Source of the DNA: Candidatus Falkowbacteria bacterium CG02_land_8_20_14_3_00_36_14
Lineage (GTDB): Bacteria; Patescibacteriota; Patescibacteriia; Patescibacteriales; UM-FILTER-36-11
Direction of reading: 5' to 3'
Length of the DNA: 8,190 nucleotides
NCBI GenBank assembly: GCA_002781265.1
Contig: PETS01000004.1
Location: 17,969 to 26,158 of the forward strand
The translations under genes and the position numbers were made by a program. The notes under the pieces are model-generated. The model was not told the origin of the DNA. It saw only the letters and a program-made list of their open reading frames with translations, and searched no databases. Below are positions 1 to 6,345 of the stretch, piece after piece; the stretch's first letter is position 1; each line of letters begins with the position of its first letter.

Positions 1-1280
1 CCGTAAATATTATTCTGCAGAATCTGGATTTTTAAAAAACCATCCGGTTTGACGCCGAATTCCTCGTATTTTTTTATTAAAAAATTCATCGCCGCGACTA
101 AAAAAGAACCGGAGCCACAAGCCGGATCCAAAATTTTTATTTTCTGCAAATCATTTATACTTTTGCACTTATCTAAAACCGGACCGAGAGCGTTTTTCAC
201 GATATAATCTACGATAAATTTAGGCGTATAATATATCCCCTGTTCTTTGCGCTTTTTTAAATTTTTGCCAGGAGATTCTTTCTGTTTAGATTTTTTCAAC
301 TGATGGCCTAAGTAGTTTTCATAGACATTGCCCAAAACATCAGCCGGAATAATGGAAAAATCGTATTCAAAATAATTCTTCTTGCCGTACAAAATATCAA
401 TCACCCTTTCCGTGGCGCCGCTAAACTCTTCCCATTTTTCAAAAGGATGCTCGTCAAAAAGATTGGAATTATATATTGCGTCTAATTCCCTGAATTTTTT
501 AACCATCGCCTGATAAGGGCTTACTTGTCCGGCTTTGCCGCTGGCTTTCCATTCATGGATTAACGGCATAAGCGTGTGCGGCTCAATTTCACGGTCTTCG
601 GCGCAACGAATAAAAATTAAACGATTAAGCAATTTCTGCACGCCTTCGTCTATAAGATGCGGGTCAACTTTTTCATTCCATTGTAAAAATGCTTCGGTCA
701 AAATTTCCCGGCATTCATTTAAGTCCTTGGATAAAGTTTCGGTGACAGATACCTTTTGCAGTTTCTTGCCCACTTTCTCCGCTTCCTTGTCCAAGATATC
801 GCCAGCAAACGCTTCTTTAGAAAGACGCCACAATTCATCAAAACGAGTTAAATATTCCTCGTAGGTAAAAGATAAATATTTTTTTCCGGCCAAAGATTTT
901 TCCGGAGACAGGGCGTTAAAAACAATCAATCCTTCAAAGTCGGTAAGCACCGCCCAAGTAACGCCCTTATTCCAAGAATAACGGATTGCCTGTTTAGCGT
1001 AATCTTCGCGATATAAATCGGCTTTCAAGAGCTTGGCTTCCAAATAAAATTTAATCCGGCCATTCAAATAAAAGCCATAATCCACGCGATCGCCGGAAAT
1101 CTGCTCTTCCAGAGTTATTTCTTCTTTGCTTGAAAAATCCCATCCCAATATCTCAAACAACGGCTCAATAAATCCTCTTTTAGTTTCCTCTTCGCTGTAT
1201 CGCGAAATTTTTTCGGCGATTTTTTCCGCCTCATATTTCGCGATTAAATTTTTTATTTTTTCTTTAGCTTCTTTTTGCAT
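1..1280 (-). CDS. Type IIG-like restriction-modification enzyme (Eco57I class), N-terminal 426 residues, cut by window edge
   Basis: This gene encodes a single polypeptide expected to both cleave and methylate DNA. The frame opens at ATG 1278-1280, with an in-frame TAA 12 bp upstream, and stays open to the left edge. Residues 1-110 look like an HsdR-type PD-(D/E)XK nuclease domain, with D67 and then E81-A-K83 after two beta-like stretches. Residues 150-330 are mostly helical. A Y-rich segment with GIYYTP (348-353) is the usual lead-in to the methylase. DPACGSGSFL (385-394) is the SAM-binding motif I of N6-adenine methylases. The last codons read ILQNNIYG, the start of the NIYGVD-type motif typical of Eco57I-like enzymes. 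The catalytic NPPY motif and target-recognition domain would lie off the window. A separate S subunit is not visible. It is oriented with the ftsZ operon but separated from it by a terminator and a repeat. A BREX PglX is less likely because of the N-terminal nuclease motif. Confidence 0.9.
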   Translation of the reverse strand, partial: MQKEAKEKIKNLIAKYEAEKIAEKISRYSEEETKRGFIEPLFEILGWDFSSKEEITLEEQISGDRVDYGFYLNGRIKFYLEAKLLKADLYREDYAKQAIRYSWNKGVTWAVLTDFEGLIVFNALSPEKSLAGKKYLSFTYEEYLTRFDELWRLSKEAFAGDILDKEAEKVGKKLQKVSVTETLSKDLNECREILTEAFLQWNEKVDPHLIDEGVQKLLNRLIFIRCAEDREIEPHTLMPLIHEWKASGKAGQVSPYQAMVKKFRELDAIYNSNLFDEHPFEKWEEFSGATERVIDILYGKKNYFEYDFSIIPADVLGNVYENYLGHQLKKSKQKESPGKNLKKRKEQGIYYTPKFIVDYIVKNALGPVLDKCKSINDLQKIKILDPACGSGSFLVAAMNFLIKKYEEFGVKPDGFLKIQILQNNIY

Positions 1281-1356
1281 TGATATATTTTATGAATAAA
1301 TCTATTTTTTTTACTTTATCTCTCTTTTTAGTTATTTTTAACCGAAATCTGAATTA

Positions 1357-1386
1357 ATTATAACATATGGTAAAAATATTTGTAAT
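1357..1386 (-). promoter_or_regulatory. Candidate sigma-70-type promoter for the restriction-modification gene
   Basis: On the minus strand a perfect TATAAT (1357-1362) is preceded, 18 nt upstream, by ATTACA (1381-1386), which matches 4 of 6 bases of the -35 consensus. It would give a leader of about 70 nt before the ATG at 1280. It sits directly after the hairpin at 1388-1414, which is where a new transcription unit would start. The region is very AT-rich, so a chance TATAAT is quite possible. Confidence 0.4.
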
Positions 1387-1387
1387 A

Positions 1388-1414
1388 AAAAATAGGGATT
1401 TATCCCCTATTTTT
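1388..1414 (-). terminator. Intrinsic-type terminator after ftsZ, symmetric
   Basis: A perfect 10-bp inverted repeat (AAAAATAGGG / CCCTATTTTT) has a 7-nt loop. The stem has only three G:C pairs. The U-rich arm runs on into further T residues on the minus strand, so it could end the ftsZ message. The sequence is symmetric and could also work on the plus strand, although no plus-strand gene is seen nearby. Confidence 0.55.
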
Positions 1415-1450
1415 AATATATAATCATTAAATTTTAGCTAATATCATTTA

Positions 1451-1500
1451 AAATCCCCCTGCCCCCTTGCGGGCAGACCCCTTTATCAAGGGGGCAATTT
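1451..1500. repeat. Compact GC-rich inverted-repeat element (REP/MITE-like) just after ftsZ
   Basis: This 50-bp island of C and G tracts sits in otherwise AT-rich DNA, starting 5 bp past the ftsZ stop. Its ends are near-inverted: AAATCCCCC (1451-1459) against GGGGGCAATTT (1490-1500), with two bulged bases. Inside are two further hairpins, CTGCCC/GGGCAG (1459-1476, 6-nt loop) and CCCCTT/AAGGGG (1478-1493, 4-nt loop). The arms can pair in alternative ways. The form resembles short palindromic intergenic repeats that occur in many copies per genome. Only one copy is in this window, so its repetitive nature is inferred. It could also help terminate or protect the ftsZ mRNA 3' end. Confidence 0.6.
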
Positions 1501-1505
1501 AAAAA

Positions 1506-2690
1506 CTACATCATTTTCTTCCGAATAAAGGCGGGGATGTCTAACTCTTCGTCATTGTCTTCAAAGCCCTTTTTGGCCGCCGGTTCGGACTGCGCTTGCT
1601 TTAATGAGGATATTTTGCTTTTCTTTTTATCCATCTTCCCTAAAATTTTTGATGATTCCTTTTTTTCTTCTTCGCTAATAAACGAATTGGGCTTATAGGA
1701 CCTTTCGCCGGAGCCGGATTCTAAATTAGAGCTGATTCTATTATCAAAACCGGTAGCGACGACTGTCACTTTTATTTCATCTTTCATTTTCTCGTCAATG
1801 ACGGCGCCAAAAATTATCTTGGCATCATCATCAGCCGAGGAAGTTATTATCTTGGCCGCTTCGTTCACTTCATTCATAGTTAAGCCCTTGCCCCCGACAA
1901 TGGTGAATAAAATCCCCCTAGCGCCTTCAATTGATACTTCCAACAAAGGCGAGCTGACGGCTTTCTTGGCCGCTTCTATGGCTTTATTCTCTCCATTAGC
2001 CACGCCGATGCCCATTAGAGCGCTGCCGGCATTGGCCATCACCGCTTTCACGTCGGCAAAGTCAACGTTTATCAATCCGGGGATAGTAATTAATTCCGCT
2101 ATGCCGGAAACGCCCTGACGCAAAATTTCATCGGCCACGATAAAAGCGTCAAGCAAAGAAGTTTTCTTATCTATAACCTGTAATAGCTTATCATTGGGAA
2201 TGGTGATGATCGTATCTACTTTATCGGTTAATTCCATCAAACCCCGTTCGGCTATATTCTTCCGCTGCGCCCCTTCAAAAGCAAACGGCTTGGTAACGAC
2301 CGCCACGGTCAAGGCGCCCAGGTCTCTGGCTATTTCCGCCACAATCGGAGCTCCGCCCGTACCGGTGCCGCCGCCTAAGCCGCAGGTAACAAACACCATA
2401 TCGCTGTCCTTTAATAAATCCCTAATTTCGTTTTGCGATTCTTCCGCCGCCTGCTTGCCCAATTCCGGATTCATGCCCGCGCCCAGTCCGCGGGTGACTG
2501 ATTTGCCGATATGCAGCTTTTGACCGGCTTTATTATAATGAAGCGCCTGCACGTCAGTATTGACGGCGACAAATTCTACGCCTTTAATTCCGCTGACAAT
2601 CATGCGGTTAATGACGCTGCCACCGGAACCGCCAACGCCGATTACTTTTATTTTCGCGAAAGTTTCTATGGCTGGTTTTATTTCTGCCAT
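1506..2690 (-). CDS. ftsZ: Cell division protein FtsZ (tubulin-like GTPase)
   Basis: FtsZ polymerises at mid-cell into the Z-ring that organises division. The 394-aa product is complete. It has the N-terminal nucleotide loop IGVGGSGG (17-24), the tubulin signature GGGTGTG (106-112), and the T7 synergy loop NVDFADV (208-214) whose D210 and D213 activate GTP hydrolysis in the neighbouring subunit. The second globular domain runs to about residue 318. A charged, low-complexity linker of about 65 residues follows, then the C-terminal peptide LDIPAFIRKK (383-392) that binds FtsA. Its partner ftsA lies 116 bp upstream on the same strand. In the T1 loop, Ser stands at position 25 where E. coli and B. 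subtilis have Asn. No clear Shine-Dalgarno precedes the ATG; only a weak AAGAT lies about 10 nt upstream. The stop is TAG. Confidence 0.98.
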   Translation of the reverse strand: MAEIKPAIETFAKIKVIGVGGSGGSVINRMIVSGIKGVEFVAVNTDVQALHYNKAGQKLHIGKSVTRGLGAGMNPELGKQAAEESQNEIRDLLKDSDMVFVTCGLGGGTGTGGAPIVAEIARDLGALTVAVVTKPFAFEGAQRKNIAERGLMELTDKVDTIITIPNDKLLQVIDKKTSLLDAFIVADEILRQGVSGIAELITIPGLINVDFADVKAVMANAGSALMGIGVANGENKAIEAAKKAVSSPLLEVSIEGARGILFTIVGGKGLTMNEVNEAAKIITSSADDDAKIIFGAVIDEKMKDEIKVTVVATGFDNRISSNLESGSGERSYKPNSFISEEEKKESSKILGKMDKKKSKISSLKQAQSEPAAKKGFEDNDEELDIPAFIRKKMM

Positions 2691-2728
2691 ATAATTATTT
2701 ATCTTAATTAATATAATATTTGTAATTA

Positions 2729-2749
2729 ATTATATTTTATAATATTATA
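2729..2749 (-). promoter_or_regulatory. Possible internal ftsZ promoter (-10 elements)
   Basis: Two perfect minus-strand TATAAT hexamers (2744-2749 and 2729-2734) lie 39 to 59 bp before the ftsZ ATG. A TTGCTA just upstream of a run of eight T is the nearest -35-like element, but its spacing to either hexamer is poor (7 or 22 nt; about 15 nt to an intermediate TATAAA). The gap is almost entirely A and T, so this is weak evidence. Confidence 0.25.
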
Positions 2750-2780
2750 AAAAAAATAGCAAGCCTTGATTATTACTAAC

Positions 2781-2799
2781 TGTATAAAAAATTTATACA
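2781..2799. repeat. AT-rich palindrome between ftsA and ftsZ
   Basis: A perfect 8-bp inverted repeat, TGTATAAA / TTTATACA with a 3-nt loop, lies 7 bp beyond the ftsA stop codon. It has one G:C pair per arm and no clear following T tract on the minus strand, so it is a poor terminator. It might be an operator or an mRNA processing hairpin, or it may be chance in AT-rich DNA. Confidence 0.3.
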
Positions 2800-2806
2800 C
2801 TGATAT

Positions 2807-4066
2807 TTATGGGATTAATGACGAAATCCATTTCTTGGCTTTATTGATAAATTTATTAATGGTTTTGCCCACGGGCAGATTAAAGCCCTTCTGGCTGCTG
2901 ATAACTTGATTGCCCCAGGCAACCAAGCCCAAAGCTGTTAAAAAATTCAAATCATTAACTTTATCAATGACGGTGCTGATATTTTTATTGGTTCCCAGGC
3001 AAACCGGCAAGCGCAGTTTTTTCTTGGCTGTTTCCACTATGTCATTAAGCTTCGCTCCCCCGCCCACCAAAAAAATACCGGCGGGCAGCATCCCGGACCG
3101 GGAAATTTTTTTAAGCTCTCCGTCAACTTTTTCAAAAATTTCATCAACTCTAGCTTCAATAATTTCCGCAATATATCTTCCGGAAACAAGGCCCATGTCT
3201 TCTTCTGATTCCTCTTTAGCCATTAATTCCTTGATGTCAATTTCTTCTTTTTTATTAAATTTATTATGATTAGCGCTGCCGATTTCTATTTTAATCCGGT
3301 CCGCTATATTAATCGGACAACGGAGGCCGATGGCAATATCGGCGGTAATATGCTCGGAACCGATAGGAAGCACAGCCGTATGCAAAAGCTCGCCTTCTTC
3401 AAATACGGCCAGGCTGGTGGTGGAGGCGCCAATATTAACCAAAGCGGATCCTAATTCCTTCTGCTTAACGCCGATAACCACTTCCGCGGCTACCAGCGGC
3501 GATAAAACCAAATCTTCTATCTCCAAACCGGTGCGATGAATGGCTTTAGTTAAATTATTAATCTGGGTGGAAAGCCCCTGGATGACAATAGTTTCCACTT
3601 CTAACCTGACGCCGGTCATGCCAATCGGATCCCTTACATCTTCTTGGTTGTCTACGGCATATTTAACCGGCATAACATGCAAAATTTCATAATTCGGAGG
3701 CGCGGACAATGCCTGCGCGGCTTCAATCGCCCGGCTGACATCATCTTCAGTGATTTCGCCGTCGCTCTTGCCCACGGCCACCACGCCGCGGCTTTTTTCA
3801 GATTTTATATGCGGCCCGTTAATGCTTACCCAGACGCTTTGAATAGGTACGCCCACCAGCCTCTCGGCCTTTTCCAGACAAGTGGAAATAGAAGAGGTAG
3901 TATCTTCAATGCTATTAACTACCCCCCGGCTGATGCCTTGGGCCAGCACTTCCACCGCCCCGATTATCTGCAGTTTATTTTCATTTTCACCGGCCATTTT
4001 TTGCCCGATTACCATCCTGATGGTTGATGAGCCAATGTCTAATCCGGCAATAATATCATCTTTCAT
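2807..4066 (-). CDS. ftsA: Cell division protein FtsA (actin-like membrane tether for FtsZ)
   Basis: FtsA is an actin-like ATP-binding protein that anchors FtsZ filaments to the membrane. The 419-aa length matches E. coli FtsA. The phosphate-1 loop is LDIGSSTIRMVIG (9-21). The FtsA-specific 1C (SHS2) domain spans about 80-165, with the conserved DPIGMTGVRLE stretch (146-156). The phosphate-2 loop is LVNIGASTT (209-217). AEIIEARVDEIF (300-311) is a family hallmark, and the adenosine loop LVGGGAKL is at 333-340. Residues 402-419 form a Lys/Trp/Ile amphipathic helix that fits the C-terminal membrane-targeting sequence. In phosphate-2, the usual Asp of DIGGGTTD is Asn211 and the trailing Asp is Ser218, which may weaken ATP hydrolysis. 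It lies between dgkA (53-bp gap) and ftsZ. PilM and MreB share the fold but lack the 1C domain and membrane helix. Confidence 0.97.
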   Translation of the reverse strand: MKDDIIAGLDIGSSTIRMVIGQKMAGENENKLQIIGAVEVLAQGISRGVVNSIEDTTSSISTCLEKAERLVGVPIQSVWVSINGPHIKSEKSRGVVAVGKSDGEITEDDVSRAIEAAQALSAPPNYEILHVMPVKYAVDNQEDVRDPIGMTGVRLEVETIVIQGLSTQINNLTKAIHRTGLEIEDLVLSPLVAAEVVIGVKQKELGSALVNIGASTTSLAVFEEGELLHTAVLPIGSEHITADIAIGLRCPINIADRIKIEIGSANHNKFNKKEEIDIKELMAKEESEEDMGLVSGRYIAEIIEARVDEIFEKVDGELKKISRSGMLPAGIFLVGGGAKLNDIVETAKKKLRLPVCLGTNKNISTVIDKVNDLNFLTALGLVAWGNQVISSQKGFNLPVGKTINKFINKAKKWISSLIP

Positions 4067-4119
4067 GATTTTTAAATTAATTTATTAATTATATTTTAAT
4101 TGATAAATTGGAATTAATG

Positions 4120-4491
4120 TTAATAAATTATTTTCTTTATTAAATACGGCCCCAAAATAATTATCCCGACAATAAAGGCGCCGATAGAGGCCACTATCAC
4201 CCCGGCCGCGGCAATATCCTTAATTTCTTTTACATACCAATTAATTCTCGGCTTAAGAACATCCGTGATGCGCTCCACGGCGCTATTGATAATTTCCATT
4301 AAAATTACTAAAAAAATAGCAGTGATAATAAAAGCCCACTCCATACGACTGATATCCAACCAGAAAGCAATTATTATTGCTATCAGGCCGACTGTCATCT
4401 GAATCTTTAAATTTTGCTCTTCCCGTATTACCTTTAAAAGCCCTCTTAAGGCATAGATAAAACTTTTAACTAATCTACTTAATTTTATCAT
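4120..4491 (-). CDS. dgkA: Diacylglycerol/undecaprenol kinase, DgkA family
   Basis: This is a small integral membrane lipid kinase. Family members phosphorylate diacylglycerol or, in Gram-positive bacteria, undecaprenol, supplying lipid carrier for wall or polysaccharide synthesis. At 123 aa it has the usual family length. After an amphipathic N-terminus (1-30, with EEQN at 24-27) come three hydrophobic segments at about 33-47, 52-66 and 94-116. The family signature EIINSAVERITD (66-77) holds the catalytic and metal-binding Glu and Asn residues, and KDIAAAGV (91-98) is the conserved start of the third helix. The substrate cannot be told from sequence. The location next to division genes favours undecaprenol, but this is inference. 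The ATG is preceded by a T run with no Shine-Dalgarno, and the gap from ybeY is 33 bp. Confidence 0.93.
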   Translation of the reverse strand: MIKLSRLVKSFIYALRGLLKVIREEQNLKIQMTVGLIAIIIAFWLDISRMEWAFIITAIFLVILMEIINSAVERITDVLKPRINWYVKEIKDIAAAGVIVASIGAFIVGIIILGPYLIKKIIY

Positions 4492-4524
4492 AAAAAAATA
4501 AACTGTACAAAATATTTATCCATT

Positions 4525-4965
4525 TTATATCCGCGAATATTTCAAAAAGTCATTACTTATTTTTTCCATTTTTTGCCTCCCCTTGGTTGTTTTATCATCA
4601 TAACCCAATAAATGTAGCAGGCCGTGGATTAAAATAAATACCAATTCTTGGTTAAGAGTGTGCTTGTACTTTTTGGCCTGGATTTTTATCCGCGCGTAGT
4701 TTATTAATATTTCACCAATAAAATTATTATCTCCGGAAAAAGACAGCACATCGGTGGCTTTATTTATCCGGCGGTATCGGCTATTTAATTTCTTCATCAA
4801 GCCGGCGCCGACAAAGACAATAGACACTTCAAGGTTGCTTTTATTATATTTTTTGTTAATATTTAATTTCCGGCTGTAAAAATAATCAATAAATTTAGCA
4901 ACTGTTAATTTAATTTTTTTAAAAATTATCCGGCTGTTGGTATTATTTTTAACGGTAATAACCAT
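4525..4965 (-). CDS. ybeY: Endoribonuclease YbeY (16S rRNA 3'-end maturation, UPF0054)
   Basis: YbeY is a cytoplasmic zinc-dependent RNase needed for 16S rRNA 3' maturation and ribosome quality control. The 146-aa protein has the conserved LNSRYRRINKATDVLSFS (60-77) and GEILIN (84-89) strands, then the metal motif HGLLHLLGYDD (114-124). H114 and H118 match the first two zinc ligands. The third ligand of the canonical H-x3-H-x5-H pattern is Asp124 here, read directly from two GAT codons. Asp can bind metal, so the enzyme may still be active, but the site is atypical. The N-terminus is slightly long and Lys-rich. The ATG lies 4 nt after the stop of the upstream membrane protein, so the two are probably translationally linked. 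Synteny with dgkA is common in bacteria. Confidence 0.95.
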   Translation of the reverse strand: MVITVKNNTNSRIIFKKIKLTVAKFIDYFYSRKLNINKKYNKSNLEVSIVFVGAGLMKKLNSRYRRINKATDVLSFSGDNNFIGEILINYARIKIQAKKYKHTLNQELVFILIHGLLHLLGYDDKTTKGRQKMEKISNDFLKYSRI

Positions 4966-4969
4966 ATTA

Positions 4970-6340
4970 TTAAGGCATATTCCCTTCCGGCGCGCCTGGA
5001 ATTATATTATTTTCTTCGGCTGATAACTTAAAATTATCTATCATCATATTAAAAATATTATTATATTCCAAAGTATCAGACTCAGCCGGATTATAAGTAA
5101 TTATATAAACATTATTCAAACCGCTGTCTGCCAAATATAGTATTAAGCCGTCTTCGGACTTGACGCCTGACCAGCCGTTTTTGGCTATGACAACCGGCTC
5201 CTTGGCCGCTGGCCCGATTTCTGAATTGTACCACTGATCAATCGGCTGTTTATTGGCATTCGCTTGGACCATAATCTGTATAAACTGGTTATCGGCTGAT
5301 TTGAATATAATGGATTCATCGCCACCTATTTTATTAACAGCCCATCCGGCCGGATAAAGAGTATTATAATTATAAATTTCATTATCGTATTTTTTGAGAC
5401 CGGCATTAGCGTCTAGTCGTCCGGAGCCGGCCGGATTATAAAAATTCATAAATTCGCTTAAATCTTGATAGCCGTCTCCATCGCTGTCATTAGTATCCGG
5501 CTTAGTTAAGAGCAATTCTTCTTCCTTGTCGGTCAAGCCGTCCTGGTCTGAATCTTGTCCAGCTTTAAAATTTTTCGGCATGGCCGATTCTAATAAGCTT
5601 TTTTCCAGCCAAACAGCCAAAGTAATGGGCTGGCCGTCAGCTATCAACGGTAAATTCTCCGCCTTAAGCACCTTCCATTCATTGTCTACCAGCACCAACT
5701 CTATAGGCAGTATTTTTTCCGTATCTTTAATAACGACATTTAAAATCGCGCTAGCAACTTCAATTGATTCTTGCACTTCTTTAATTTGCTCTGTTCGGGG
5801 AACGCTTTCTAATATTAATTTAAAATATTCGTCTTTTTTTCCATTAGCCAATTGATTGATTTTTTCGCTCTCCTCTTCCAGTTCGGCTAATCTCTGCTGA
5901 CTGCCGTACTTCCTGATTATATTCGCGTAATCATTATAATTATTAGCCGCGCCAATGGCTTTTATCATATTAATATAAACATCCTGGGCCGCTACTGACG
6001 GCTCCGGAGCGGTTTCTACAACCGGCACGGTAATAATTTTTTCTACCTGGCTACTGGTAGCTATTTTTCCTGGTTCATTAATCGGGACTAGTTTATTTTC
6101 TTTTTGATTTTTAAATATAAAGAAATAGGCCAGGGCTAAAATCACCAATAACAGCAAAGCTCCTCCCGCGATAATAATCAAGCCAACCTTTTGGGCCTGG
6201 TTAGCGCCAACATGGTCTATCCTGAACCGCTGGGGCATAGTATGGATGATAATGCCCTTTTCCCATTCGCGGTCTTCTATATTATTTTCCACTTTCGGCT
6301 TATCTATATTTTCTTTCTTGCTTGTATGAAAAATATTCAT
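4970..6340 (-). CDS. Single-TM exported protein with Ca2+-binding loops and PsbP-like C-terminal domain
   Basis: The function is unknown. The 456-aa protein has a charged cytoplasmic N-terminus (1-51) that includes HTMPQRFR (33-40), one membrane helix (about 52-76), and a large outside part. Residues 118-232 are mostly helical and then end in strands (ELVLVDNEWKVLKAE), possibly an NTF2-like fold. Residues 263-297 hold two thrombospondin-type-3-like loops, DSDQDGLTDKEE and DTNDSDGDGYQDLSEF, which are expected to bind Ca2+. Residues about 318-440 (YPAGWAV, SIIFKS, YIITYNP, MMIDNFKL) resemble the PsbP/DUF1795-like fold. There are no cysteines. It starts 5 bp after the 242-aa gene and ends 4 bp before ybeY. 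The ATG has no Shine-Dalgarno. It shares the TM plus Asp-loop layout with its upstream neighbour but not the C-terminal domain. It may be a scaffold or adhesin in the envelope. Confidence 0.85.
   Translation of the reverse strand: MNIFHTSKKENIDKPKVENNIEDREWEKGIIIHTMPQRFRIDHVGANQAQKVGLIIIAGGALLLLVILALAYFFIFKNQKENKLVPINEPGKIATSSQVEKIITVPVVETAPEPSVAAQDVYINMIKAIGAANNYNDYANIIRKYGSQQRLAELEEESEKINQLANGKKDEYFKLILESVPRTEQIKEVQESIEVASAILNVVIKDTEKILPIELVLVDNEWKVLKAENLPLIADGQPITLAVWLEKSLLESAMPKNFKAGQDSDQDGLTDKEEELLLTKPDTNDSDGDGYQDLSEFMNFYNPAGSGRLDANAGLKKYDNEIYNYNTLYPAGWAVNKIGGDESIIFKSADNQFIQIMVQANANKQPIDQWYNSEIGPAAKEPVVIAKNGWSGVKSEDGLILYLADSGLNNVYIITYNPAESDTLEYNNIFNMMIDNFKLSAEENNIIPGAPEGNMP
5450..5554 (-). 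other. Two thrombospondin-type-3-like Ca2+ loops in the 456-aa protein
   Basis: Residues 263-297 contain DxDxDGxxDxxE units, DSDQDGLTDKEE and DSDGDGYQDLSE, about 22 residues apart. The regular Asp at positions 1, 3, 5 and 9 and the closing Glu match the calcium-binding pattern of EF-hand-like or TSP3 loops. Confidence 0.85.
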
Positions 6341-6345
6341 AAAAT

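Noticed and set aside
535..864. Plus-strand open frames such as 535-864, 1798-2118, 2194-2523, 2910-3269, 3644-4027, 5526-5855 and 7425-7727
   Set aside because: Each lies opposite a minus-strand gene with clear family motifs, has low-complexity Ser/Ala/Pro-rich translations and matches no recognisable family. They are antisense shadows.
1..1280. BREX PglX methylase or Type I HsdR
   Set aside because: The N-terminal D-E-x-K nuclease motif followed by an adenine methylase motif I in the same chain fits Type IIG better. PglX lacks the nuclease and HsdR lacks the methylase.
4088..4093. Promoter before ftsA (minus-strand TATAAT)
   Set aside because: No -35-like hexamer is found at 16-18 nt, and the 53-bp gap is nearly pure A/T, where this hexamer is expected by chance.
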